Assembly: GCA_965116345.1 (NCBI GenBank)
Contig: OZ220680.1
Span: 2,542,001-2,606,000, forward strand
Direction of reading: 5' to 3'
Length of the DNA stretch: 64,000 nt
Source of the DNA: VXYL01 sp965116345
GTDB lineage: Bacteria > Pseudomonadota > Gammaproteobacteria > Pseudomonadales > Azotimanducaceae
Both the position numbers and the translations under genes were made by a program. Below, one piece after another: positions 55,576 to 63,795 of this stretch. Below the pieces are notes generated by a model. It was not told the DNA's origin and made no database searches. It was given only the letters and a program-made list of their open reading frames with translations. Numbering within the stretch: position 1 is the first letter of the stretch; each line of letters starts with the position of its first letter.

Positions 55576-55990
55576 AATGCTGAAATGCGTGTGCGAGATT
55601 GTCGGCGGTGAGCGTCATCCGGCCTCGCCCGTGTTCGCGCGATGAACGGCATTTGGTACTTTCGGCCCGGGCGACGGCGAGCCCCGGGCGCGTGAGGGTC
55701 GCCTACGGCACACGCCCCGTCGGGCTGAGGCGGAGCCTGTTCTTGGACTCGCGGCGAGGTGACCGGCGAGCGCGCATACTGCCCGGTCGCGCACCCGTCG
55801 CGCTTGGGTTGGCAACCCGGAACCGAGTACATCCATCTGCCACCGCCATATGAAGCGTCACGTTGCCGCCATCGACGTGGCAGACCGTGCGGGCGTGCAT
55901 GCGTACCTTGCAGGATTGCGATACACAGCGCTTCACACAAACGTACGATTTGGGATAGGTTGCCGCTTGTCGCCCGAGTCCTAGACGGGC
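55576..55990. repeat. Upstream flank of Rpn copy E, shared with copy C
   Basis: No gene is visible. The segment follows 37050-37455 base by base with scattered changes (GCGCGCATACTGCCCGGTCGC, CCGAGTACATCCATCTGCCA, CGTCACGTTGCCGCCATCGA). It marks the boundary between the decayed Rpn copy and the methyltransferase-HNH fusion gene. Confidence 0.8.
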
Positions 55991-57736
55991 ATGCCCGACA
56001 ACGAGGAACAACACTCGCGAAGCAGACGATCACCCGACTTTGAGGTCAGGGAGGCTGCTGCTCGGTACGAGACTGTCTCCGCGGTGCGCGTCAACGATTG
56101 GCTAATCGACCTCCTACCTGACGAAAAGGCGTGCATCTTGGATGTAGGCAGCGGTAGTGGTCGGGATGCTGCATGGCTTGCGCGCTTGGGACACGACGTC
56201 GTCGCGATCGAGCCGAACCCCACGATGCGGAACGAGTGTAAACGGCTGCATCCCAACAGCACTTTCAGGTTGTTTGCCGACTGTCTTCCCGACCTTTCGG
56301 CGACGTTTCGCACCGGCCTTTCGTTCGACTTCATCCTCGTGAACTCCGTTTGGATGTTCGTGGCGCCGAGCCACCGAGAACGCGCGTTCCGCAAGCTGGT
56401 CACGCTGCTGAAACCTGGCGGCAAGATCGCCATTACGCTGCGCGAAGGCCCCGCCGAGGTCGACCGGGGCATGTACCCGGTGTCGACCGGGGAGATCGAA
56501 CAGCTGGCGAGACGCCACGGCGCATACCTCGAACCCACGCAACGCGTAGCCGACTTCCTTGCTCGTCGGCAGATCTCCTGGACCCGGATCATCATTCGCG
56601 TCCCGGACGACGGCACCGGCGCACTTCCCTTGATCCGGCGAATCGTCCTCAATGACGACAAGTCGTCGACCTACAAGCTGGCGCTTCTAAGAACAATCTG
56701 CCGGGTTGCCCACAGCGCACCGGGTTTCGCCCGGGAAGTTGGTGATTTCGTGCAGGTCCCGCTCGGCATCGTCGCGCTGTTTTGGCTTCGACTGTATCTG
56801 CCTTTACTACGTGCAAACGTGCCACAGAACCCGACCAATACGACTGGGTTCGAGAAGCTTGGGTTTGCGAAGACGGCGTTAGGGCAACTCGGCGACGTTT
56901 CACCGCTCGACCTGCGTGCTGGCGGCGTCGTGGGTTCCGACCGACAACGAGCGATGCACCAATCGCTGCGCGACGCCTGCGCGACAATCGATCGTATGCC
57001 CGCGGCGCACCTAACTTACGACGACAAGAGATCCGGCAACGACAACCGCATATTTCCGGTCGATCGCGGCGTCACGCGGATGCCCAACGCCCTTAGGCTC
57101 GACGGCGACTACCTCTGGAGTTTCGGCAAGCTATCCGTGCCCATACACCTCTGGCGCGCCATGCAGCGCTACGCTGTGTGGATAGAACCAGCTCTCGTCG
57201 AAGAGTGGGTGCGTCTATCCGTGAGGTACGGCAAGACTCAGAACCGCGCGATCGATGAAGGTTCTGTTCGAACGACATTGGCATGGGTCGAGCCGACGCG
57301 GGACGTTGAAGACGTGCGGAGGCGGGCGTTCGGTATGCTCGATGCCAAGCAAAAATTGTATTGCGTCTGGACGGGAAAAGCGCTGCGCCGCAACAGCTTG
57401 GACATCGACCATTGCTTCCCTTGGTCAGCTTGGCCGTGTGGCGACCTGTGGAACCTCCTGCCCTCGAGTCGCTCGGTTAACCAGCACCAGAAACGCGATC
57501 TGCTCCCCAACGGCGACACATTGCGGAAGGCCAAGGACCGCGTCGTGGACTGGTGGGACGCCGGCTATTGTGCGGAACCCGCAGAATTGGGAGATCGATT
57601 TCTGCTGGAGGCGACCGCGAGACTGCCCGCCGTCGGGTCGGCATCGGATCTGGAGGACGTGTTCGTCGCGCTAGGACTTCAGAGACTGCGCCTTAGCAAC
57701 GATCAGCAGATTCCCGAATGGGGCGGCCCCAATTGA
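55991..57736 (+). CDS. Methyltransferase-HNH endonuclease fusion
   Basis: A 581-residue protein. Residues about 20-180 are a class I SAM methyltransferase: ILDVGSGSGRDAAWLARLG (49-67), AIEPN, then FDFILVNSVWMFV and LLKPGGKIAITLREGP. The middle (about 210-300; DDKSSTYKLALLRTICRVAH) is not recognised. Residues about 456-510 are an HNH nuclease: LYCVWTGKALRRN, LDIDHCFPWSAWPCGDLWN and NLLPSSRSVNQHQKRDLLP, with the His-Asn-His/Asn pattern. The nuclease and methyltransferase in one chain recall single-chain restriction-modification enzymes, but the methyltransferase lacks obvious DPPY/NPPY or PCQ motifs, so its target may not be DNA. No partner gene is coupled to it. Confidence 0.82.
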   Translation: MPDNEEQHSRSRRSPDFEVREAAARYETVSAVRVNDWLIDLLPDEKACILDVGSGSGRDAAWLARLGHDVVAIEPNPTMRNECKRLHPNSTFRLFADCLPDLSATFRTGLSFDFILVNSVWMFVAPSHRERAFRKLVTLLKPGGKIAITLREGPAEVDRGMYPVSTGEIEQLARRHGAYLEPTQRVADFLARRQISWTRIIIRVPDDGTGALPLIRRIVLNDDKSSTYKLALLRTICRVAHSAPGFAREVGDFVQVPLGIVALFWLRLYLPLLRANVPQNPTNTTGFEKLGFAKTALGQLGDVSPLDLRAGGVVGSDRQRAMHQSLRDACATIDRMPAAHLTYDDKRSGNDNRIFPVDRGVTRMPNALRLDGDYLWSFGKLSVPIHLWRAMQRYAVWIEPALVEEWVRLSVRYGKTQNRAIDEGSVRTTLAWVEPTRDVEDVRRRAFGMLDAKQKLYCVWTGKALRRNSLDIDHCFPWSAWPCGDLWNLLPSSRSVNQHQKRDLLPNGDTLRKAKDRVVDWWDAGYCAEPAELGDRFLLEATARLPAVGSASDLEDVFVALGLQRLRLSNDQQIPEWGGPN

Positions 57737-57775
57737 AGTGGAACGATCCTTGTGCGAATGGTGGTGTGGGAGTCT

Positions 57776-58681
57776 CTACGTCGTCAGCAAATGATCGATT
57801 CGCCATTCGAGTGCCTCGGGTGCGGGGTGGTGTTGACGCTTCCCTTCGAAGATGACTCGCTGGCCCTCCAACTCGGTCAACGGTCGATTGTCTGGTATGC
57901 GCTTGTCGACCGCTTTCGAGATGCGCCATACCATGTTCGGGGCTGGGGCGATCAGATGTCGGTCCAACGCGCGGTGGAAGGTTGGCGAAAGGGCGATTCC
58001 GTTGCTGGGCCGGTCGTCCTTGGATAGGTTGAACGGCACGAGGTGGGCCGCGTCCACCAGCGAACCAACCGGCGGAACGATGATTCGCCAACCTGTGGCG
58101 GCACAACGGTAGTCGTACGCTTGCAGGACGAGCTTCCGGAAGGCTTGACTCCGGCTGTCGGAATCCGGCCTTTCGGTGGGTTTGGCATCGCCGTCGCGAA
58201 GCCGAGTCTCGTATTCGTTCGAGGGCAAACGTGAGGCCAATACAGCCTCGACGTTCTCTCGTCGCTCGGGAAACCAGCGCACGATGAGGGCGTCTCGCAT
58301 CGCGGCACGGAACCCAGGGCTGGCGACCAGGTCCCGATAGAGATCATCGCACAGCGATGCGCTGCGCCCCATCATCGCCCCATGCGTTCGGCGGTACTCA
58401 TCCTGTGGCCGGCGGCTGGGTTGAAGTTGCCAGAATGGTTCGTTTCTTAGGTGGAAGAAGGGCCAGTTCGGCTCCAGATTCTCGCCCGGTCGAACCGCCT
58501 CGGCATACTCGGCGAATCCTTCGAGAGTGTCGTCGTAGCGAATGCTGTTGTCCTTCAAAACGCCGCGTTCGGCAAGGTCGATCACGGCGAGCAACATGCA
58601 GGGCTTGTGCACTTTCTCCGGCGGTCTTGACCTATTGACGTTCAGCTCGATGAATTGCTCGAGGTAGTTGCCACGCGCCAC
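57776..58681 (-). CDS. HNH endonuclease with an SBD-like N terminus
   Basis: A 301-residue protein. The N-terminal half (HKPCMLLAVIDLAERGVL; NWPFFHLRNEPFWQL) resembles the sulfur-binding (SBD-type) domain of modification-dependent restriction enzymes. The C-terminal half is an HNH_2-type nuclease: YDYRCAATGWRI, SLVDAAHLVPF and NGIALSPTFHRALDRHLI. The start is GTG 58681, with CGGAG at a good distance; an ATG at 58765 in frame lacks family similarity. It converges on the methyltransferase-HNH gene. It could cut DNA carrying phosphorothioate or another modification; that is inference. Confidence 0.8.
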   Translation of the reverse strand: MARGNYLEQFIELNVNRSRPPEKVHKPCMLLAVIDLAERGVLKDNSIRYDDTLEGFAEYAEAVRPGENLEPNWPFFHLRNEPFWQLQPSRRPQDEYRRTHGAMMGRSASLCDDLYRDLVASPGFRAAMRDALIVRWFPERRENVEAVLASRLPSNEYETRLRDGDAKPTERPDSDSRSQAFRKLVLQAYDYRCAATGWRIIVPPVGSLVDAAHLVPFNLSKDDRPSNGIALSPTFHRALDRHLIAPAPNMVWRISKAVDKRIPDNRPLTELEGQRVIFEGKRQHHPAPEALEWRIDHLLTT

Positions 58682-58857
58682 GACTCTGCTCCGATTGACG
58701 GCTGGGTTTGCAGGAGCCTCGTTCACGGACAGACGCCTCGGTGTGGCTCTCAACCTCGTACACAACTATACGCGGGCAGTTCGGGTCGGCAACACTCCTA
58801 AGCAGTCGCCGCCGACTCAACAGCGGGCTGTTGCGGTTCGCTTCCGCGTCCAAATCA

Positions 58858-59412
58858 TCAATTCACCCGAGTACTCGCCTCGCTACCCAGAGCAATCGAC
58901 TTGAGGCTGCCACTTCCGGTCCGCGCCTCCGTGACCGACCCATTATCCGGCCGAAACACAATCAACTCCTCAGCCTCAGTTGCCGCCCCAACCACTACGT
59001 TTATCGCAATGAAGTGACAGAACACCACCGCGTCCGTCCCATACCCCAATACACACTCAATCAACTCCTGCCGCCACCGCAGCAGGTCTTCCGGCAAGTC
59101 CGTGCACTTCCCCGCCATCACCCCCCGCAACCACCGCGCCCGCTCCCTCAGATCCTCCGTCGGCGACGGAATCTCCGCCACCCGAGGCTCGAGGATCACG
59201 TCACTTCCCCACCTGCGAGCCAACGGCGCCGCTGTCTCCTGCGCCCGTTTCAACGGACTGGAGTAGATCGGCACCGGCTCCTCGAACCGCGCCGCCAGGT
59301 CCTCAGCCGTGGCCTCCGCCTGGGACAGTCCCACGTCGTCGAGACCGGGATCCCGGTGGCTCCCGAAACCCGCCGCGGCCTGGCCGTGTCGCACTAGTAG
59401 GATCGTTGGCAT
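58858..59412 (-). CDS. Histidine phosphatase family protein
   Basis: A 184-residue phosphoglycerate-mutase-like phosphatase. RHGQ (8-11) holds the phospho-accepting His9, with SPLKRAQET and the later CHF(I) His as expected for the family. Resembles SixA/CobC-like small phosphatases; next to cobS, a CobC-like role in cobalamin synthesis (alpha-ribazole phosphatase) is conceivable but not supported by specific motifs. Divergent from cobS with 128 bp between starts. Confidence 0.85.
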   Translation of the reverse strand: MPTILLVRHGQAAAGFGSHRDPGLDDVGLSQAEATAEDLAARFEEPVPIYSSPLKRAQETAAPLARRWGSDVILEPRVAEIPSPTEDLRERARWLRGVMAGKCTDLPEDLLRWRQELIECVLGYGTDAVVFCHFIAINVVVGAATEAEELIVFRPDNGSVTEARTGSGSLKSIALGSEASTRVN

Positions 59413-59540
59413 AGGTGATGTTCCCTGATTTAATACGCCGTCGCGATCTGTAGCTCAAACCGATCTGTCCGAAGCGCTGGGCCGGTGACTCAAGGCCAAG
59501 GCCCAGAGACCTCCCACGCTCACGACCAAGAGGACCGAGA

Positions 59541-60539
59541 ATGAACGTCCACGACTCGTCGCTTTCGCCCGACATGCTGCCGGACACCACGGTCAGTGTG
59601 CGGGATAGCTTCGGGCTCGATCAAGATATGTACGTGCCGGCTTTCAGCAGGCGTACGGAATATGTGCCCGACATCGACGACGACTATCAGTTCGACCCGG
59701 ACACTACCATGGCGATCCTGGCCGGGTTCGCCCACAACAAGCGGGTGATGATCCAGGGCTATCACGGCACCGGGAAGTCGACGCACATCGAGCAGGTGTC
59801 GGCGCGGCTCAACTGGCCGTGCATCCGCGTCAACCTGGACAGCCACATCAGCCGGATCGATCTGGTCGGCAAGGACGCCATCGTGATCGAGGACGGAAAG
59901 CAGATCACCTCGTTCAAGGAGGGGATCCTGCCCTGGGCCTTGCAGCATCCGACGGCGCTGGTGTTCGACGAGTACGACGCCGGCCGCCCGGATGTGATGT
60001 TCGTCATCCAGCGCGTGCTGGAGGTGGAGGGGCGCCTGACGCTGCTCGACCAGAACCGGATCATCCGGCCCCATGATGCGTTCCGCCTGTTCTCGACGAC
60101 GAATACGGTGGGCCTTGGGGATACGACGGGGCTCTATCACGGCACCCAGCAGATCAACCAGGGTCAGATGGACCGCTGGAACATCGTCACGACGCTGAAC
60201 TACCTGCCCCACGACATGGAGGTGGACATCGTCTACGGCAAGGCCAAGGCGTGGCAGGACCAGGACGAGGGCCGGCGCACGATCTCCAACATGGTCGCGG
60301 TGGCGGATCTGACCCGCAAGGGCTTCGTCAACGGCGACGTTTCGGTGGTCATGTCGCCGCGTACGGTGCTGCACTGGGCGGAGAACGCGGACATCTTCCA
60401 CGATCTCGGCTTCGGCTTCCGGGTGTCGTTCCTCAACAAGTGCGACGAATTGGAAAGGCCGATCGTGGCGGAGTACTACCAACGCTGCATGGGCGAGGAT
60501 CTGGGCGACGCGACACGAGGCATCACCCTGAAGGTCTGA
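59541..60539 (+). CDS. cobS: Cobaltochelatase subunit CobS
   Basis: A 332-residue AAA+ ATPase of the aerobic cobaltochelatase CobNST. Walker A GYHGTGKST (73-81), Walker B TALVFDEYDAG, and the sensor segment FSTTNTVGLGDTTGLY, all as in Pseudomonas denitrificans CobS. It works with CobT and CobN to insert cobalt into hydrogenobyrinate a,c-diamide. The start at ATG 59541 follows AAGAGGACCGAG. CobN is not in the window. Followed by a relic of cobT, then a toxin-antitoxin pair, rather than directly by cobT. Confidence 0.93.
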   Translation: MNVHDSSLSPDMLPDTTVSVRDSFGLDQDMYVPAFSRRTEYVPDIDDDYQFDPDTTMAILAGFAHNKRVMIQGYHGTGKSTHIEQVSARLNWPCIRVNLDSHISRIDLVGKDAIVIEDGKQITSFKEGILPWALQHPTALVFDEYDAGRPDVMFVIQRVLEVEGRLTLLDQNRIIRPHDAFRLFSTTNTVGLGDTTGLYHGTQQINQGQMDRWNIVTTLNYLPHDMEVDIVYGKAKAWQDQDEGRRTISNMVAVADLTRKGFVNGDVSVVMSPRTVLHWAENADIFHDLGFGFRVSFLNKCDELERPIVAEYYQRCMGEDLGDATRGITLKV

Positions 60540-60557
60540 GATCGGCTGGACGGTCGC

Positions 60558-60684
60558 GACGAACCGGTGAGGTTCAACAGCCCCCGACCAACGTGGCGTA
60601 GCGCGCTCGCCGCGAACGACGAACCGGCGTCGCGTTCGGCAAGGGTGCCATGGGCGTACGTGGCAACACACGCGGACGTTGCAC
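60558..60684 (+). pseudogene. Decayed 5' end of a second cobT
   Basis: About 125 bp align with the start of cobT at 61774-61900: GACGAACCG, GCGCGCTCGCCGCGAACGACGAAC and TTCGGCAAGGGTGC..GGGCGTACGTGGCAACA recur in order with small gaps. It sits right after cobS, where an intact cobT would be expected. Confidence 0.75.
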
Positions 60685-60708
60685 CGGTTCGTCGAACCGT
60701 CTGTGCTA

Positions 60709-60737
60709 ATCTATCCGGTCAGAATAACTGGTTAGAT
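60709..60737. promoter_or_regulatory. Inverted repeat before the antitoxin gene, likely operator
   Basis: ATCTATCCGGT and ACTGGTTAGAT form an imperfect inverted repeat (9 of 11 pairs) around a 7-nt centre, ending 6 bp before the antitoxin ATG. Phd/YefM-type antitoxins repress their own promoter by binding such repeats, so this is the probable autoregulatory site. AT-rich against the surroundings. Confidence 0.5.
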
Positions 60738-60743
60738 ATTCGT

Positions 60744-60995
60744 ATGCGCGAAGTGGCGGCAACCGAGGCGAAGGCTCACCTGGCGGAGCTTCTGCGGGCA
60801 GTGGAGTACGGCGAAACCGTGGCGATCACGCGCCACGGCAAGACCGTCGCGCATCTGTCGCCGGCGGGCAACGAGGGCGACACCGCGCGGAAAGCGGCCG
60901 TGGAACGGTTTCGAACGTGGCGGAAGCGGCGGCGCCCGGCAGGAATGACGACCGAGGAGATACTCGAACTGATTCGGGAAGGCCGTCGCTGGTGA
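60744..60995 (+). CDS. Phd/YefM-type antitoxin
   Basis: An 83-residue protein with the PhdYeFM fold start (REVAATEAKAHLAELLRAV) and the GETVAITRHGKTVAHLSP core. Its C-terminal tail (TTEEILELIREGRRW) is the usual toxin-binding part. Start at ATG 60744 just after the inverted repeat; the stop overlaps the toxin start (GTGA). Confidence 0.9.
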   Translation: MREVAATEAKAHLAELLRAVEYGETVAITRHGKTVAHLSPAGNEGDTARKAAVERFRTWRKRRRPAGMTTEEILELIREGRRW

Positions 60996-61411
60996 GCCTT
61001 GTGCTCGACGCGTCCGACGTGGTGGCATGGCTCCTCGACGACGAAGACGACCCGCGTGCGCAGGCCGCATTGGAACGGCTGGAGACGGAGGTGGCGCTGG
61101 TCCCGCACGTCTGGCATGTCGAGGTGCGAAGCGCGCTGCTCGCGGCAGAACGGCGGCGGCGGTTGAGCGCGGACGAGGTCGACGACTGCTTGCGCCGCCT
61201 CCGCGAACTGCCCGTCCGAACCGATGCGACGCCGGATGTCGAGATGGCATTCGCGCTGGCCCGGACGCGCAGATTGTCGCTCTACGATGCCCTTTACCTG
61301 GAGTTGGCCCTGCGTGCCGACGCGTCTCTCGCCACCCTGGACCATGCACTTTCGACGGCGGCCGTTGCCGAGACGCTCGCCTTGATCGAATCCGGTGCCG
61401 GAGCGGATTGA
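60992..61411 (+). CDS. PIN-domain toxin, VapC family
   Basis: A 139-residue PIN-domain ribonuclease. Acidic residues: Asp6 in LVLDASDVVAWL, Glu in VWHVEVRSALL, Asp in LYDALYLELA and in LATLDHAL. The start is GTG 60992 overlapping the antitoxin stop. The module lies within the decayed cobST duplication and is probably a later insertion. Confidence 0.92.
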   Translation: MSLVLDASDVVAWLLDDEDDPRAQAALERLETEVALVPHVWHVEVRSALLAAERRRRLSADEVDDCLRRLRELPVRTDATPDVEMAFALARTRRLSLYDALYLELALRADASLATLDHALSTAAVAETLALIESGAGAD

Positions 61412-61479
61412 GGCTGGTGTTCGCGTACCAAGGGTTTGTCGTACACGGCGCTAACGGCTATCGTTCGCCTTGGCCATGT

Positions 61480-61758
61480 TCCTATCTGACATGCGGTCGC
61501 GACCGTAGCTGCCACTAATTTGCTCGATGCGTTGGGCTTGAAGGCCTTGGTATGAGGCCCGGAGCCCCTCGCCGTCGACCAAGAGGACCGAAGATGAACG
61601 TCCACGATTTCGTTGCTGCCGCCGGACGGGCTGTTCGCCGCGGTCGGTGTACGGGAGAAGCCGGGACTCTCTTGATACTCCGGTGGCCGAGTACCACGCC
61701 GCACGGGCGAGAACCTGGGCCCCGCTGTCCCGGGTAGCACGCATCGAGGTCTGAAGCC
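61480..61758 (+). pseudogene. cobS relic with the inside deleted
   Basis: The upstream part and start repeat those of cobS: ACCAAGAGGACCGAAGATG and AACGTCCACGA (ATG 61594) against 59525-59553, then GCTGCCG...GGTCGGTGTACGGG. After a deletion of most of the gene, 61681-61758 match the cobS 3' end and the spacer beyond it (TGGCCGAGTACCACG; GAACCTGGG; GAGGTCTGA). The stretch is out of frame and not functional. Confidence 0.78.
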
Positions 61759-61759
61759 G

Positions 61760-63586
61760 ATGAACGACGCGGACGAACCGCTCGAGGTCTACAAGCGGGC
61801 TACCAGCGCGACGCTGCGCGCGCTTGCCGAGAACGACGAACTCGACGTCACCTTCGGCAAGGGTGCTGCGGGTGTGCGTGGCAACAACGTCCACGTACCG
61901 CTCCCGAACCTGGGTTGCAGCGCAGAGGAACTGAACGCCTTGCGCGGTGTCGGCGACGAGTTCGCGCTGAAGTTCCGCTACCACGACGAGGCCGTGCACC
62001 GGCGCAGCCAGCCGCGTGCGGGCCCGGCCCAGGAGATGTTCGAGTGGGTGGAGGACGCCCGGGTTGCGTCCATCGGCTCGATGCGCATGGAGGGCGTTGC
62101 CAGGAACCTCGAAGCGTCTCTCGAAGCGGTCTGCAAGCAGGCGGCATTCGACACCGTCACCGCCGAGACGGAAGCGCCGCTGTCGGTGGCGGTGGGCTTG
62201 ATCGTCCGGCAGCGCCTGACGGGACGCGAACTGCCGCCGTCGGCGGAAAACGTGGTCCGCTTCTGGCGGGATTTCGTGGAGGAACGTGCCGGCGAGCACA
62301 TCGAGGCGCTTTCCGACTATGTGCTGGATCAGAAGGAGTTCGCGCGGGGCTGTCGGTCGATTCTGCAGAATCTGGGCTTCGGGGCCGATCTCGACGATCA
62401 GCCGGAGTACAACGACAGCGACCAGGACGTCGAGTCCATGGAGGATGCTGCCGAACCCGAGGCGGAGTATGCACCGGAGGACGTCGCCCTCGACGAGGAT
62501 TCCCTCGGCGACGAGGACGGCGAAGGCGAGGCGACCATGGTCGAGATGGACGCCGACATGGATCTCTCGGAGCTTGGGGCCGAGGCGGAACCGGAGGATG
62601 CGCCGAACTTCAGTCCGGACGAGTTGGGCCGTATCCGGGTGGACAAGGATTACTCGGCGTATTCCGAGGAGTTCGACGAGGTGATCAAGGCCGAGGATCT
62701 CTGCGAGTCGGACGAGCTCATACGCCTGCGTCAGCTCCTGGACCAGCAGTTGCTCTCGCTGCAGCACGCCACGTCGAAACTCGCCAACCGCCTGCAGCGG
62801 CGCCTGCTCGCCAAGCAGAACCGGTCCTGGGAGTTCGACCTCGACGAAGGCATCCTCGACACCTCGCGGCTTCCCCAGGTGGTCATCGATCCGATGAACC
62901 CGCTCGCCTTCAAGCAGGAGAAGCAGACCGAGTTCCGCGACACCGTGGTGACCATGCTGATCGACAGCTCGGGTTCGATGCGCGGACGGTCCATCACCAT
63001 CGCGGCGGTGTGCGGCGACATCCTCGGGCGGACGCTGGAGCGTTGCTCGGTGCGGGTCGAAATCCTCGGCTTCACCACTCGCGCATGGCGGGGCGGACAG
63101 TCCCGGGAGGAGTGGATCAACGCCGGCAAGCCCGCGAATCCCGGGCGTCTGAACGACCTGCGGCACATCATCTACAAGTCCGCCGACGATCCGTGGCGGC
63201 ACTCGAGGCGCAACCTCGGCCTGATGATGCGCGAGGAACTCTTGAAAGAGAACATCGACGGCGAGGCGCTCATCTGGGCGCACAACCGGCTAGTGATCCG
63301 CCACGAGCAGCGCAAGGTGCTGATGGTGATCTCGGACGGTCTTCCGGTGGACAACTCGACGCTCCTGGTCAACCCGAGCAGCTATCTGGAGGCGCATCTG
63401 AAGTACGCCATCGAGATGATCGAGGACCACTCGCCGGTGGAATTGATCGCCATCGGTATCGGGCACGATGTGACGCACCACTACCGACGGGCGGTTACCA
63501 TCACCGACGCGGAACAGTTGGGCGGCGCCATGACCGAGCAGTTGGCGGCGTTGTTCGAAACGGAACAACCCCGTGCACGGGTATGA
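61760..63586 (+). CDS. cobT: Cobaltochelatase subunit CobT
   Basis: A 608-residue subunit of the aerobic cobaltochelatase. It has the CobT N-terminal region (YKRATSATLRALAENDELDV), an acidic central linker (about 215-295, many Glu/Asp), and a C-terminal VWA domain with the MIDAS motif DSSGSM (about 401-406) and a late ISDGLPVD. It partners CobS in an AAA+/VWA pair that drives CobN. Start at ATG 61760. The intact copy lies 1.2 kb after cobS because of the duplication relics and toxin-antitoxin genes between. Confidence 0.93.
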   Translation: MNDADEPLEVYKRATSATLRALAENDELDVTFGKGAAGVRGNNVHVPLPNLGCSAEELNALRGVGDEFALKFRYHDEAVHRRSQPRAGPAQEMFEWVEDARVASIGSMRMEGVARNLEASLEAVCKQAAFDTVTAETEAPLSVAVGLIVRQRLTGRELPPSAENVVRFWRDFVEERAGEHIEALSDYVLDQKEFARGCRSILQNLGFGADLDDQPEYNDSDQDVESMEDAAEPEAEYAPEDVALDEDSLGDEDGEGEATMVEMDADMDLSELGAEAEPEDAPNFSPDELGRIRVDKDYSAYSEEFDEVIKAEDLCESDELIRLRQLLDQQLLSLQHATSKLANRLQRRLLAKQNRSWEFDLDEGILDTSRLPQVVIDPMNPLAFKQEKQTEFRDTVVTMLIDSSGSMRGRSITIAAVCGDILGRTLERCSVRVEILGFTTRAWRGGQSREEWINAGKPANPGRLNDLRHIIYKSADDPWRHSRRNLGLMMREELLKENIDGEALIWAHNRLVIRHEQRKVLMVISDGLPVDNSTLLVNPSSYLEAHLKYAIEMIEDHSPVELIAIGIGHDVTHHYRRAVTITDAEQLGGAMTEQLAALFETEQPRARV

Positions 63587-63590
63587 ACAC

Positions 63591-63698
63591 GTAGGGGCCG
63601 CCCTTGTGGCGGCCCGCATGGCGACGCGTTCGGGTTGGTTCCCGCGCGTGGGGAAAACAACGGTCGAGATCAAACGCGGGCGACAAGCGTCGCCCCTG
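63591..63698. repeat. Inverted pair of GTAGGGGC-type hairpins after cobT
   Basis: The first, 63595-63615, is GGGCCGCC-CTTGT-GGCGGCCC (8-bp perfect stem). The second, 63678-63695, is GGGCGAC-AAGC-GTCGCCC; on the minus strand it reads GCAGGGGCGACGCTTGTCGC, the same plan as the element at 37118. Two hairpins in opposite orientation resemble a BIME-type arrangement. The first could also end cobT transcription, though no T-run follows. Confidence 0.75.
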
Positions 63699-63795
63699 CG
63701 GCGATGATCGTATGGTGGTTGCGGCGCGTCCCCGTCGAACCGAAATTGTTCGAGAACGAGGGGCGACCGCGCGGGTCGACCACACGGAGATGACG

